Shown piece by piece: positions 35,518-43,600 of a stretch of 64,000 nucleotides of DNA. This stretch comes from an uncultured Bacteroidales bacterium. GTDB taxonomy: Bacteria > Bacteroidota > Bacteroidia > Bacteroidales > Muribaculaceae. Location: NCBI GenBank assembly GCA_902772455.1, contig CACYAW010000006.1, positions 1 to 64,000 of the forward strand. Direction: 5' to 3'. Position numbers and translations under genes: made by a program. The first letter of the stretch is position 1; the number at the start of each line of letters is the position of its first letter. Below the pieces are notes generated by a model. It made no database searches and was not told the DNA's origin. It saw nothing but the letters and a program-made list of their open reading frames with translations.

Positions 35518-36264
35518 ATGATTATCAAAGCAATCCGCATGTTTGATGGCGGTTTCATGAACCAGCCTTTCGCCTTTGGCGGCGAAGAGGGACGTGAAGC
35601 CTTCGACGACCAGATCATCTACCGCAGCAGTCTGCAGAACTTCCTCATCGACACTGGCGACGAGGTGATATTGATCGATACCGGCTTCAAAGCCGACTTC
35701 AAGGCCCCGGCCAAGAAACTGGGCGCCCCGCTCTACATGGGCGAGGAAGTCGCCAACTACATGGAGGCCTTTGCCGCCACAGGCTACAAGCCCGAGCAGG
35801 TGACCAAGATCCTTATCACCCACAAGCACCCCGACCACAGCGACTGCATCGGCGAATTCCCCAATGCCAAGATTTATATCGCTCCCGCTGATGCCGACGC
35901 AATGAAGCTCGAGGGCGACAACATCGTCCGCGCCGAGTATGGCCAGGCCTACCACAACTTCCCCAACGCGATGCAGGTGGTGGACGGTCTGTGGTTCATC
36001 GAGGCCAAGGGACATACCAACGGCAACAGTATCGCCATTCTGGAGCATGACAGCCTCTACTACATGTTCCACGGCGACGTGACCTACTGCGATGCCGCAC
36101 TCAAGGCCAACAAGCTCTCGATCATCTTCGAGGACCAGGCAGCCGCCCGCGAGACCCTGGACCGCGTGCGTGAATTCATCAGCAACAATCCCACCGTCTA
36201 TCTCTCCACTCACTGCCCCGAGGGCTACGAGAACCTGGAGATGAAACGCGTGATGAAACTGTAG
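35518..36264 (+). CDS. metallo-beta-lactamase-fold hydrolase
   Basis: 248 residues. Zinc motif THKHPDHSDC (His102, His104, Asp106, His107), LIDTG before it at about 52-56, GHTNGNSIAI with a later metal His, and YLSTHCPEG near the end. No signal peptide. Resembles lactonase/thioesterase-like Bacteroidales MBL proteins; the substrate is unknown. Same strand as the flavodoxin gene, with 185 bp of repeat DNA between. Confidence 0.88.
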   Translation: MIIKAIRMFDGGFMNQPFAFGGEEGREAFDDQIIYRSSLQNFLIDTGDEVILIDTGFKADFKAPAKKLGAPLYMGEEVANYMEAFAATGYKPEQVTKILITHKHPDHSDCIGEFPNAKIYIAPADADAMKLEGDNIVRAEYGQAYHNFPNAMQVVDGLWFIEAKGHTNGNSIAILEHDSLYYMFHGDVTYCDAALKANKLSIIFEDQAAARETLDRVREFISNNPTVYLSTHCPEGYENLEMKRVMKL

Positions 36265-36358
36265 TATGCTCGCTGCGCTCGCAGTTTAGAGCTTAGGGTT
36301 TAGAGCTTAGGGGGGCTTCCGCTTATATGCTCGCTGCGCGAGTGGTTTAGGGTTTGTT
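36265..36358 (+). repeat. paired hairpin repeat element, copy 2
   Basis: TATGCTCGCTGCGCTCGCAG (36265-36284), a TTTAGAGCTTAGGG run, GGCTTCCGC, then TATGCTCGCTGCGCGAGTGG (36326-36345). Starts 1 bp after the metallo-hydrolase stop codon. Confidence 0.75.
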
Positions 36359-36380
36359 TGACTCAGTTATATCGGTGCTT

Positions 36381-36782
36381 ATGAAGATTATAGACAATCA
36401 ATTGTTGAATGATTTGGCAGAAGAGGCGAAAAAGTCGCCCAGGCTTAGGAAGAACTACAATTTCCATCAGAGCCTTGACGACAAATGCCATCGTTTTCTC
36501 AATGCCTTGGAACCCGGCACCCAGGTTCCAGTTCATCATCATCCCACCAAGGACGAAACCTTTGTGATTTTGAAGGGCAAGGTGAAAGTGCTCATTTACA
36601 ATGACCAAGGTGAGGTCGTGGAGTCTTGTGTCCTGAGTCACGAAGAAGGCCGATATGGCGTTGACATTCCCAAGAATGTGTGGCATAGTCTTGAATGTTT
36701 CGAGCCTTGTGTGCTGCTGGAATGCAAGGAGGGACCTTTTGTCGAGCATGAAGCAGATGGGATTCTTGAGATTAAAAAGTAA
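36381..36782 (+). CDS. WbuC-family cupin metalloprotein
   Basis: 133 residues from ATG 36381 (MKIIDNQLLNDLAEEAKKSP); an upstream TTG at 36354 would add residues from repeat DNA. Metal-type cupin motif HHHPTKDETFVILKGKVKV with His52-54 and Glu59, and WHSLECFEPCVLLECKEGPF. WbuC proteins sit in sugar-related clusters but their chemistry is unproven. Last gene before a terminator at 36870. Confidence 0.85.
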   Translation: MKIIDNQLLNDLAEEAKKSPRLRKNYNFHQSLDDKCHRFLNALEPGTQVPVHHHPTKDETFVILKGKVKVLIYNDQGEVVESCVLSHEEGRYGVDIPKNVWHSLECFEPCVLLECKEGPFVEHEADGILEIKK

Positions 36783-36869
36783 TACCCCTGCTTACAAACC
36801 ACAATTAAAGCGATGATATTCAGCCATTTATTATGTTTTATTGATTATTTGGCGGATATCCATTGATAC

Positions 36870-36901
36870 AAACGAGCCTGGCATCAAAACCAGGCTCGTT
36901 T
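36870..36901. terminator. terminator hairpin, member 1 of an inverse pair
   Basis: Perfect 12-bp stem AAACGAGCCTGG with CCAGGCTCGTTT and 8-nt loop CATCAAAA, between convergent WbuC and flavin reductase genes. The exact reverse complement occurs at 40910-40941. Confidence 0.9.
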
Positions 36902-36940
36902 ATTATTGACCAGCAGTTGTTCCATCATGCGCCCCAAGGT

Positions 36941-36984
36941 CTTAAATCGGCCTAACAGCCGTGAACCTTTAGCGATGCGAAGCC
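36941..36984 (-). repeat. TTAGGCCGAT hairpin repeat, inverted copy
   Basis: On the minus strand: GGCTTCGCATCGCTAAAGG then TTCACGGCTGTTAGGCCGAT. The third and most diverged copy of the element found at 43498-43543 and 52936-52970. Confidence 0.7.
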
Positions 36985-37011
36985 ATATCAGACTTAATCA
37001 AGTGTAATTTG

Positions 37012-37593
37012 TCACTTCCTCCAGGCGCCGATGATCTCGCCGATATAGACAGCGTGGATGCCGGCACTGAACCGGTCGTAGAATTGGCGCGGGGTATCGT
37101 TGCGGAAGTCTTTTTCCTCTTGATGGAAGGCAGTGATGATCTCGCACTCGATGACGGTCTTGGCCTCGGTGTAATAAGGCGTTCCGCTGGGCGTATAGGC
37201 CACATGCAGGCCCAATGCCGCCGCTTTGTCGCCGTCGCGGCCGCTGTGGCTGCCCATGTAACGGGCCACCTCTTCGTCGTCAAACTCCATGATGGTGAAC
37301 CTGGGATAACGCTCCATGAACTCGTAAGTATAACGCGCCGGGGCCACATAAACGCTCACGGTCAAGCGGTTGTAGCCCAGATAATTGCCCAGGCTCCCCC
37401 ACCCGATGGTCATGGCGTTGTGCTCCGTCTCATCACCCGACAGCAGGATGGGTGCCCGCGAAAAGAACGTGAACGCATTGTCGTTAAACTCCTCCTTCAG
37501 GTTAATTGCTTTATAACCCTCAAGGTTCTGGGCAAAAACGTCTTGCATCGATAACATAGCCATCATTACAGCAAAAACAATAAACTTTTTCAT
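37012..37593 (-). CDS. exported flavin-reductase-like FMN-binding protein
   Basis: 193 residues. Signal peptide MKKFIVFAVMMAMLSMQDVFA followed by Gln. FMN-binding split-barrel domain with HNAMTIGWGSLGNYLGYNRL and SVYVAPARYTYEFMER. This family reduces or binds FMN; members of this Bacteroidales type are often exported. An exported flavoprotein matches the exported flavodoxin at 52115. A well-spaced promoter lies upstream. Electron donor and substrate unknown. Confidence 0.88.
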   Translation of the reverse strand: MKKFIVFAVMMAMLSMQDVFAQNLEGYKAINLKEEFNDNAFTFFSRAPILLSGDETEHNAMTIGWGSLGNYLGYNRLTVSVYVAPARYTYEFMERYPRFTIMEFDDEEVARYMGSHSGRDGDKAAALGLHVAYTPSGTPYYTEAKTVIECEIITAFHQEEKDFRNDTPRQFYDRFSAGIHAVYIGEIIGAWRK

Positions 37594-37624
37594 CTTTTTT
37601 AAATATTACCTTAATTCTGTTCCG

Positions 37625-37657
37625 CAAAGATACAAAACTCCCCGAAATAATCACAAA
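37625..37657 (-). promoter_or_regulatory. promoter for the exported flavin reductase gene
   Basis: -7 TATCTTTG (37625-37632, minus) and -33 TTTG (37654-37657), spaced by 21 bp. Confidence 0.65.
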
Positions 37658-37813
37658 GATTTAGGTAAGTTCGACGAAGGACAACAGGCGGCGGCTTCAC
37701 ACTTGCTCTGTCGCAGGAGATGCGGGGCGACTCCATTGGGTTTATCGTGCAGAATTATTCTCCTTTTATTCTTTTTTAAGGCAATTTCTATGTTCTAAAT
37801 CAGCGAATTTCAG

Positions 37814-37821
37814 TATATTTG
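37814..37821 (+). promoter_or_regulatory. -7 element for the adhesin-like gene
   Basis: TATATTTG, 49 bp before the ATG. No clear -33. Confidence 0.5.
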
Positions 37822-37870
37822 CAGTGCTTTACATATACCAATTTTTTAATCAACATTATTACGATCTTTT

Positions 37871-40800
37871 ATGAAAAAAAGAATCCTCACTTCTTTAAGA
37901 GCCCTATCTGTAGGGCTGATGGCGTTTGCCGCTACTGCTGCGTGGGCAAGCCCAGGTGATGTCCTGCTCGAAGAGACCTTCGACTCGCAGGAAGCGTTCG
38001 ACTCCTGGACCATCGTGGACCAGAACGGCGGTCGCACGTGGGAGTACCTCAATGGCATGGCGGCTTACATGCTCGACTACCAGACCGGACTCCCTGGCGA
38101 TGATTACTACATTTCGCCGGAATTTGAACTGGATGCCGACAACGTGTATGAACTGACGTTCTACATGGGCGTGCTGTCCAAGACCGAGAACCTGCGCGTC
38201 CTGCTCGGCACCAGCACCGACCCCGCCTCGTTCACCCAGGTGCTCGCCGACTATCCCGGTGTTGTCAAGGATGACTCTGGCGACAAGACCGTCAAGGTCT
38301 ATGCTGCCACGAGCGGCACGTATCGCCTGGCATTCTATGCCTACAGCGAGCCCGAACAGCACCGTGTCGAGATCGACAACGTGAAACTCATCGAGAAATC
38401 GTCCAAGGGCGTTCCCGGTGAGGTGACCGGCCTCGTGTTGACTCCGGCCGACCTGGGCGCCAACGAGGCCACGCTGGCCTTCACGGCTCCCGCAGTCACC
38501 GCTGCTGGCGAGACCTTGAGCGAAATCACCGCCATCGACGTGTATGTCAATGGCGTACTCGAGAAGACCTTTGACAATCCCGCTCCTGGCGAAGCTTTGA
38601 CCTATCTCGATACCGAGGTAGAGAACGGCTTCAACACCTACCGCATCGTTGCCCGCAATGGCGAGGGCGAGGGCAGCGCTGTCGAGGCAACGGCTTTTGT
38701 CGGCATGGACATGCCCGTTGCCCCCGCTAATGCAGTTGCCAAACTGAACAACGACATGAGCATCACCGTGACCTGGGACGCCCCCACACAGTCGGTCAAT
38801 GGCGGCTATGTTGACTACAGCGCCATCACCTATCGCGTGGAGCGCATCAGCGAGTCGAGCGGCGTGGTTGCCGAGGGAATCAGCGAGACCTCTTATATCG
38901 ACAACATCCCCGTCACCGAGGGCCAAGTCAACGCCAGCTACACCATCACGCCGCTCTATAACGGCAATGAGGGTGAAGCCGTGCAGAGCAACAGCGTGGT
39001 CACCGGCAAGCCCCTTGACCTGCCTTACAAGGCATCGTTCGCATGGGGCGAACTGGAGAACTGGACCCAGGACGGCGAGGTGCACGACTTTGACTTCTAT
39101 GCCACGGGCGACATCTATGACGACTGGTCGGGTGAACCGCTCATCGAGGCTCCTGACTATGACGGCGGTTTCCTCGTTGCCGAGAGCCAGTATGCCGACT
39201 ATGACACGCACAGCCGCCTCGTTTCGCCCATGCTCAACCTCAACAGCGTGAGTGTGCCCACCATGAAGTTCATGTTCCACTATGGCCGCAGCGCATGGTA
39301 TGACCCTGAGTGGGACGGCGAAATTGACGACAACATCCAGGTGCAAGTCTCCTTTGACGGCGGCGAGTGGCAGGATGTCGAGAACGCCCAGTTCTTCCTC
39401 AACGAGATGACAGACCAGTGGGTGGAGTGCGAAGTGATTCTGCCCAAAAACGTTGACGCCAACTTTGCCAACATCGGTCTGCTGGCATCGGCATTGAGCG
39501 ACCAGATGGGTGCCCGCCGTGACCTGTATGTGGACAACATCCGCATCGGTGAGGCCAGCGTCGAGAACGATCTCGCCGTTACCGCCTTCACCATCGACCC
39601 GAAGCGTGTCAACGTGGGCGAGAACTTCGAGATGAAGTATGACATCATGAACCGCGGTTCACAGGATGCTCCGGACTTCACCGTGAACATCTACCGTGAC
39701 GGCGAGCTTTATCAGAGCGTCAACGGGCAAAACCTCAACGCAGGCGCTTCAGTCACCGGCACCGCTACCTATACGGCCACTGTAGCCGATGCCGAAATGG
39801 AATCCATCGACTGGCAAGTCGAAGTGGTCTGGGCCGACGACTTGATGCCCGAGAACAACATCAGCGCCACCATCGCCACCTCGGTACGTCCCAATGAATT
39901 GCCTGCCCCCGAATACCTCTCGGCTACCAGCAGCGAGGGTAATGTGACCCTGATGTGGGACGCTTGCGAGTCGGTAGAACCCGCCCAAGGCGAGATGGAA
40001 TATGTAACTGACGACTTTGAGTCCTACCGTCCCTTCTCCATCGACGGTGTGGGCGACTGGACCCTCTACGACGGCGACCAGGCCACAACGCTTGTGACTC
40101 CGCGCATCCCTGTCACCTATGAGAACCAGGGTGCTCCCATGGCCTTCCAGGTGTTCAACACGACCGAGACCCAAGTCTGGGTGGACGACAACATGGACAA
40201 TGCATTCATGCCTCACAGCGGCGAGCAGTACATGGCTGCGCCCAGCGTGGACTACCCCTATGAGAACGACGACTGGCTGATCACCCCGCGCCTCGACGGC
40301 CGCGCACAGACCATCAAGTTCTGGGCCAAGGCTGCCACCTTCGACTCGGAGTGGATCAACGTCTATGCCTCGACGACCGACAACCATCACGACAGCTTCG
40401 TGAAACTGAACGATGAAGAGCGCATCTACGTCGGTGACGGTTGGCGTGAATACTCGTTCGACGTGCCCGAGGGTACCACCTACTTCGCCGTGCGTTGCAT
40501 CCGCCGCAGCGTGATGCTGATGGTTGACGACTTCACCTTTGCTCCCGCTGCCACCGACGAGGCACCCCGCACCCTGACGGGATACAACGTCTATCGCAAC
40601 GGCGAGATGATTGCCTTTGTTCCCGCTCCCGAGACGAGCTACACCACCGAGAACGCCGGCAACGATGCCACCTACTATGTGACCGCCGTCTACGAGCAGG
40701 GCGAGAGCCTGCCCAGCAACGAGGTGAGCATCCAGGCCAGCGCCATCGAGGAAGTCATGGCCGATATGCCTGCCGATGCACGTATCTATGACATCCAGGG

Positions 40801-40882
40801 CCGCCAGCACAGTGAGCTGCAACCCGGAGTCAACATCATCCGCTACAGCAACGGCACCGTCCGCAAAGTCTTCGTGAAGTAA
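37871..40882 (+). CDS. secreted multidomain adhesin-like protein with choice-of-anchor J domains and C-terminal tail
   Basis: 1003 residues, strongly acidic. Signal peptide 1-26. Choice-of-anchor J/cleaved-adhesin-type jelly rolls at about 30-175, 395-560 and 705-880 (marked by EETFDSQEAFDSWTIVDQNG, DDYYISPEFEL, RLVSPMLNL and DDWLITPRLDG). Fibronectin-III-like segments at about 185-385 and 890-960, and a CARDB-like segment at about 560-690 (VNVGENFEMKYDIMNRGSQD). The last 35 residues, ARIYDIQGRQHSELQPGVNI then RKVFVK, form the Bacteroidales exported-protein tail that resembles a Por-type sorting tail. Domain borders are approximate. Probably binds carbohydrate or matrix at the surface. Single gene ended by the terminator at 40910. 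Confidence 0.85.
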   Translation: MKKRILTSLRALSVGLMAFAATAAWASPGDVLLEETFDSQEAFDSWTIVDQNGGRTWEYLNGMAAYMLDYQTGLPGDDYYISPEFELDADNVYELTFYMGVLSKTENLRVLLGTSTDPASFTQVLADYPGVVKDDSGDKTVKVYAATSGTYRLAFYAYSEPEQHRVEIDNVKLIEKSSKGVPGEVTGLVLTPADLGANEATLAFTAPAVTAAGETLSEITAIDVYVNGVLEKTFDNPAPGEALTYLDTEVENGFNTYRIVARNGEGEGSAVEATAFVGMDMPVAPANAVAKLNNDMSITVTWDAPTQSVNGGYVDYSAITYRVERISESSGVVAEGISETSYIDNIPVTEGQVNASYTITPLYNGNEGEAVQSNSVVTGKPLDLPYKASFAWGELENWTQDGEVHDFDFYATGDIYDDWSGEPLIEAPDYDGGFLVAESQYADYDTHSRLVSPMLNLNSVSVPTMKFMFHYGRSAWYDPEWDGEIDDNIQVQVSFDGGEWQDVENAQFFLNEMTDQWVECEVILPKNVDANFANIGLLASALSDQMGARRDLYVDNIRIGEASVENDLAVTAFTIDPKRVNVGENFEMKYDIMNRGSQDAPDFTVNIYRDGELYQSVNGQNLNAGASVTGTATYTATVADAEMESIDWQVEVVWADDLMPENNISATIATSVRPNELPAPEYLSATSSEGNVTLMWDACESVEPAQGEMEYVTDDFESYRPFSIDGVGDWTLYDGDQATTLVTPRIPVTYENQGAPMAFQVFNTTETQVWVDDNMDNAFMPHSGEQYMAAPSVDYPYENDDWLITPRLDGRAQTIKFWAKAATFDSEWINVYASTTDNHHDSFVKLNDEERIYVGDGWREYSFDVPEGTTYFAVRCIRRSVMLMVDDFTFAPAATDEAPRTLTGYNVYRNGEMIAFVPAPETSYTTENAGNDATYYVTAVYEQGESLPSNEVSIQASAIEEVMADMPADARIYDIQGRQHSELQPGVNIIRYSNGTVRKVFVK

Positions 40883-40909
40883 CCATAACCCTTCACAATA
40901 CTTAAAAGT

Positions 40910-40941
40910 AAACGAGCCTGGTTTTGATGCCAGGCTCGTTT
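40910..40941. terminator. terminator hairpin, member 2 of an inverse pair
   Basis: 12-bp stem AAACGAGCCTGG with CCAGGCTCGTTT and loop TTTTGATG, followed by TTTTA. Identical over 32 bp to the reverse complement of 36870-36901. Confidence 0.92.
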
Positions 40942-41010
40942 TAATACAATATTAATTTTTAATTCAATTTCCCGAAATATTGCTACACCTTAGCCATTGA
41001 ATGAGCGGAT

Positions 41011-41433
41011 TCACTTGTAGATGGCATCTCGCAGCTCAGCAAAGCCTATCAGCGTTTTCCACACGTTATCCTCCTTGTAAAGGCGGAATTTTTTCTTCTT
41101 GACCGAGCCATCACTCAGTGTGATGTCACAGGTCACTTCGGTGTAACCGTCACGAATCTTTGCTTTCTTGGCGGTTACCTTGAATTTCTTTTCGGTGAGC
41201 TGCTTGAAGAATTCGTTCTTTTGATAATCGCTCAGTTTGTCCCCTTCTTTGAATTTCACAGCTTCCTTGAGGAACTTTTTGTCACTTTTGTTCGGCAGCT
41301 CGTTAAAGAGCGCCTCAACGGCTTGCTTGGCATTGCGGTGGTACTTGTCGAGGTCGAGCACTGGGCTGTCGCAAGCACTTAGTCCAATGATGCACAAGAG
41401 CGAAATGATTGAAATGCGGATGAAATGTTTCAT
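41011..41433 (-). CDS. small lipoprotein of unknown function
   Basis: 140 residues from the ATG at 41433. Lipoprotein signal MKHFIRISIISLLCIIGLSAC (Cys21). A helix then a small beta-sheet pattern rich in Lys (KFKVTAKKAKIRDGYTEVTCDITLSDG, KKKKFRLYKEDNVWKTLIGF), which recalls DUF4878/lumazine-binding-like lipoproteins but is not decisive. A start at 41463 would put a charged stretch before the signal and is less likely. A promoter lies at 41547-41579. Confidence 0.75.
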   Translation of the reverse strand: MKHFIRISIISLLCIIGLSACDSPVLDLDKYHRNAKQAVEALFNELPNKSDKKFLKEAVKFKEGDKLSDYQKNEFFKQLTEKKFKVTAKKAKIRDGYTEVTCDITLSDGSVKKKKFRLYKEDNVWKTLIGFAELRDAIYK

Positions 41434-41546
41434 AATTCTATCAGGTTTTATAGGTTCATTCATTATTTATTCTTTAACAATTGTGAAGTTCGCATTAGCC
41501 CGCAGGGTTTTGGGCCAAAAGATATCATTCCATTAATTTAAGCACA

Positions 41547-41579
41547 CAAAAATACAAAATTTTCAAGACTCTCCCCAAA
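41547..41579 (-). promoter_or_regulatory. promoter for the small lipoprotein gene
   Basis: -7 TATTTTTG (41547-41554, minus) and -33 TTTG (41576-41579), spaced by 21 bp. The leader is about 110 nt. Confidence 0.55.
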
Positions 41580-41752
41580 AACAGCTGTCATTATTGCCAT
41601 TTTCAGTCCTTTTTTCGGTGAGAATGCCACCTGTTCTCCACTTGTCAATCTAAGTGCTCTTTCAAATCTTTCGTAATGTCTCAGAACACGATATACGTTG
41701 GAAAATGAAAAAATGTGGCGGTTTGATGAACCGCCTATGTTGTTTTTTTGAT

Positions 41753-41760
41753 TACCTTTG
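41753..41760 (+). promoter_or_regulatory. -7 element for the tannase gene
   Basis: TACCTTTG, 26 bp before the ATG at 41787. Confidence 0.5.
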
Positions 41761-41786
41761 GAGCAGGTAATCAATTTAATCATCAC

Positions 41787-43322
41787 ATGAAGAGGATATT
41801 GACATGGATGCTGACGCTGGCCGTGGTGGCTGGTGCTGGCGCTAAGACCAAGGCGGTGAAAACGCCGCCGCAACTGAAGTTTGACCCGTCAATCGGCGAG
41901 ACGAGGACCCTGACGATGCCCGATGGCACGGAGGTGAACTACACGGCCTATGAGGGCATGTTCTTCGTGACCAACGTAGAGGACTCGACCTATCAGACCA
42001 TCAACGTGTATGTGCCCGATGGAGCGACGCAGCAGACCCCGATACTGCTGCGCACCTATGTGGGCGGATATATGGCAGCGCCCGCCCAGCAACCCAAGGC
42101 CGGCGATGCCACGGGCAGGGCATTGAAGGAAGGCTTTGTGGTGGCCATTCCCGGCAGCCGTGGCCGCAACTCGACGGTGGTTGCAACCAAAACCGACAAG
42201 AAGGCCGGCATCAAGAAGGGACAGACCATCTACACAGGCCGTGCTCCTGCCGCTATCCTGGACCTGAAGGCCGCCATCCGCTACCTGCGCCAGTTTGACG
42301 ACGTGATGCTTGGTGATGCCGAGCGGATCATCACCGACGGCACCAGTGCCGGTGGCGCCATGTCGAGCCTGATGGGTGCCACGGGCAACAATCCCGCCTA
42401 CGAGCCGCTTTTGCGTGCCATGGGTGCCGCCCAGCAGCGTGATGACGTGTTCGCCTCGGTGTGCTATTGCCCGATTATCGACCTGGACCATGCCGACATG
42501 GCCTACGAGTGGCTCTATAACGGCACCGACAGCCGCCAGCAGGGCGACGCAGCCGTGCTCGCCGTGAGCAACGAACTCAAAGCGCAGTTCCCCGCCTATT
42601 TGGCAAGCCTGAACCTGCACACACCCGACGGCACTCTGCTCACCGCCGGCAACTATCTGGATTACATCAAGCGCGAACTCATCCGCTCGGCACAGATCGC
42701 CAAGAATGCCGGCGCCGACCTGCCCGACAGCCTCGGCTTCACGTTCAGCAAGGAGGACATGGGCGGGATGCCACCCATCAACGGCGGCGTGCGTCAAGGC
42801 GGCGGTCAGATGCCGCCCATGATGCAACGCGGTGGCCGTGGCGGCGGCAAGCCGGGGGAGTACATCACCGACCTGGACATGACGACCTACCTCAATTATG
42901 TCGTGTCCACCCAGCCGCTGAAAACCGCACCCGCCTTTGACACCATGGGCGTGGCAGGCGGCCGTGCGTCTGGCGAGAACGATGAGTTTGGCGACAAAAA
43001 AGGCAGCAACGTCAACTTTACCGATTACAGTGCGGCAAAGACAGGCTCGGTGCTGACTGATGAGATACGTGAAAACGTGCGTCTGATGAACCCGATGAAC
43101 TTTATCGGTGACGGCGTGACCGACGTGGCCCCCCACTGGTATATCCGCCACGGTGCCCGCGACCGCGACACCTCATTCCCCGTGCCCATCAACCTCGCCC
43201 TCAAACTCCAGAATGCGGGCAAGGACGTGAACTTCCTGCTGGCATGGAACCGCCCCCACAGCGGCGACTACGCCCTCGACGAACTCTTCGAGTGGATCAA
43301 CACCATCGTGAACAATCGCTGA
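41787..43322 (+). CDS. secreted subtype B tannase-like serine esterase
   Basis: 511 residues from ATG 41787 (MKRILTWMLTLAVVAGAGA signal peptide). Nucleophile Ser187 in DGTSAGGAMSS. The C-terminal part WYIRHGARDRDTSFPVPINL and RPHSGDYALDELFEWI holds the Asp and His (about 491) and closely matches, as recalled, the bacterial subtype B tannase pattern. Tannases cut galloyl esters of plant polyphenols to gallate. A Gly/Met-rich insertion at about 340-365 (GGQMPPMMQRGGRGGGKP) is unusual. Single gene; it stands among redox genes that could handle phenolic or quinone products (inference). Confidence 0.85.
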   Translation: MKRILTWMLTLAVVAGAGAKTKAVKTPPQLKFDPSIGETRTLTMPDGTEVNYTAYEGMFFVTNVEDSTYQTINVYVPDGATQQTPILLRTYVGGYMAAPAQQPKAGDATGRALKEGFVVAIPGSRGRNSTVVATKTDKKAGIKKGQTIYTGRAPAAILDLKAAIRYLRQFDDVMLGDAERIITDGTSAGGAMSSLMGATGNNPAYEPLLRAMGAAQQRDDVFASVCYCPIIDLDHADMAYEWLYNGTDSRQQGDAAVLAVSNELKAQFPAYLASLNLHTPDGTLLTAGNYLDYIKRELIRSAQIAKNAGADLPDSLGFTFSKEDMGGMPPINGGVRQGGGQMPPMMQRGGRGGGKPGEYITDLDMTTYLNYVVSTQPLKTAPAFDTMGVAGGRASGENDEFGDKKGSNVNFTDYSAAKTGSVLTDEIRENVRLMNPMNFIGDGVTDVAPHWYIRHGARDRDTSFPVPINLALKLQNAGKDVNFLLAWNRPHSGDYALDELFEWINTIVNNR

Positions 43323-43399
43323 CCCTAACAGCCGAGACTGAGAACAATAATTAAGCACGCCTGAATTAAACTTTAACTCTCGGCGGCTTAGCCACCAAT

Positions 43400-43431
43400 A
43401 ATAAGAGACGCAAAATTTTGCGTCTCTTATT
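43400..43431. terminator. perfect 32-bp palindrome between convergent genes
   Basis: Arms AATAAGAGACGCAAAA (43400-43415) and its complement (43416-43431) with no loop beyond the central AATT. Between the tannase gene (+) and the aldo/keto reductase gene (-). Likely a bidirectional terminator. Confidence 0.8.
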
Positions 43432-43497
43432 GCTTAATAGTTGATTATCAGCACTTTACTATATATAACTCACGATAATTATATTTTTGTTCAATTT

Positions 43498-43543
43498 GGC
43501 TTCGCCGAGCTAAAGGATCTCGGCCGTTAGGCCGATTAAAGCC
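43498..43543 (+). repeat. TTAGGCCGAT hairpin repeat
   Basis: GGCTTCGCCGAGCTAAAGG then ATCTCGGCCGTTAGGCCGAT. The hairpin is TCGGCC-GTTA-GGCCGA. Shared with 52936-52970 and, inverted, 36941-36984. Confidence 0.8.
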
Positions 43544-43600
43544 AGTTGCAAGTATAAGGACACGCAGGTTTGGTCCCAATGCGACGCAAAAGGCCCTTTG

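Noticed and set aside
37904..39346. 480-codon minus-strand frame
   Set aside because: Antisense of the adhesin-like gene; no signal, motif or promoter.
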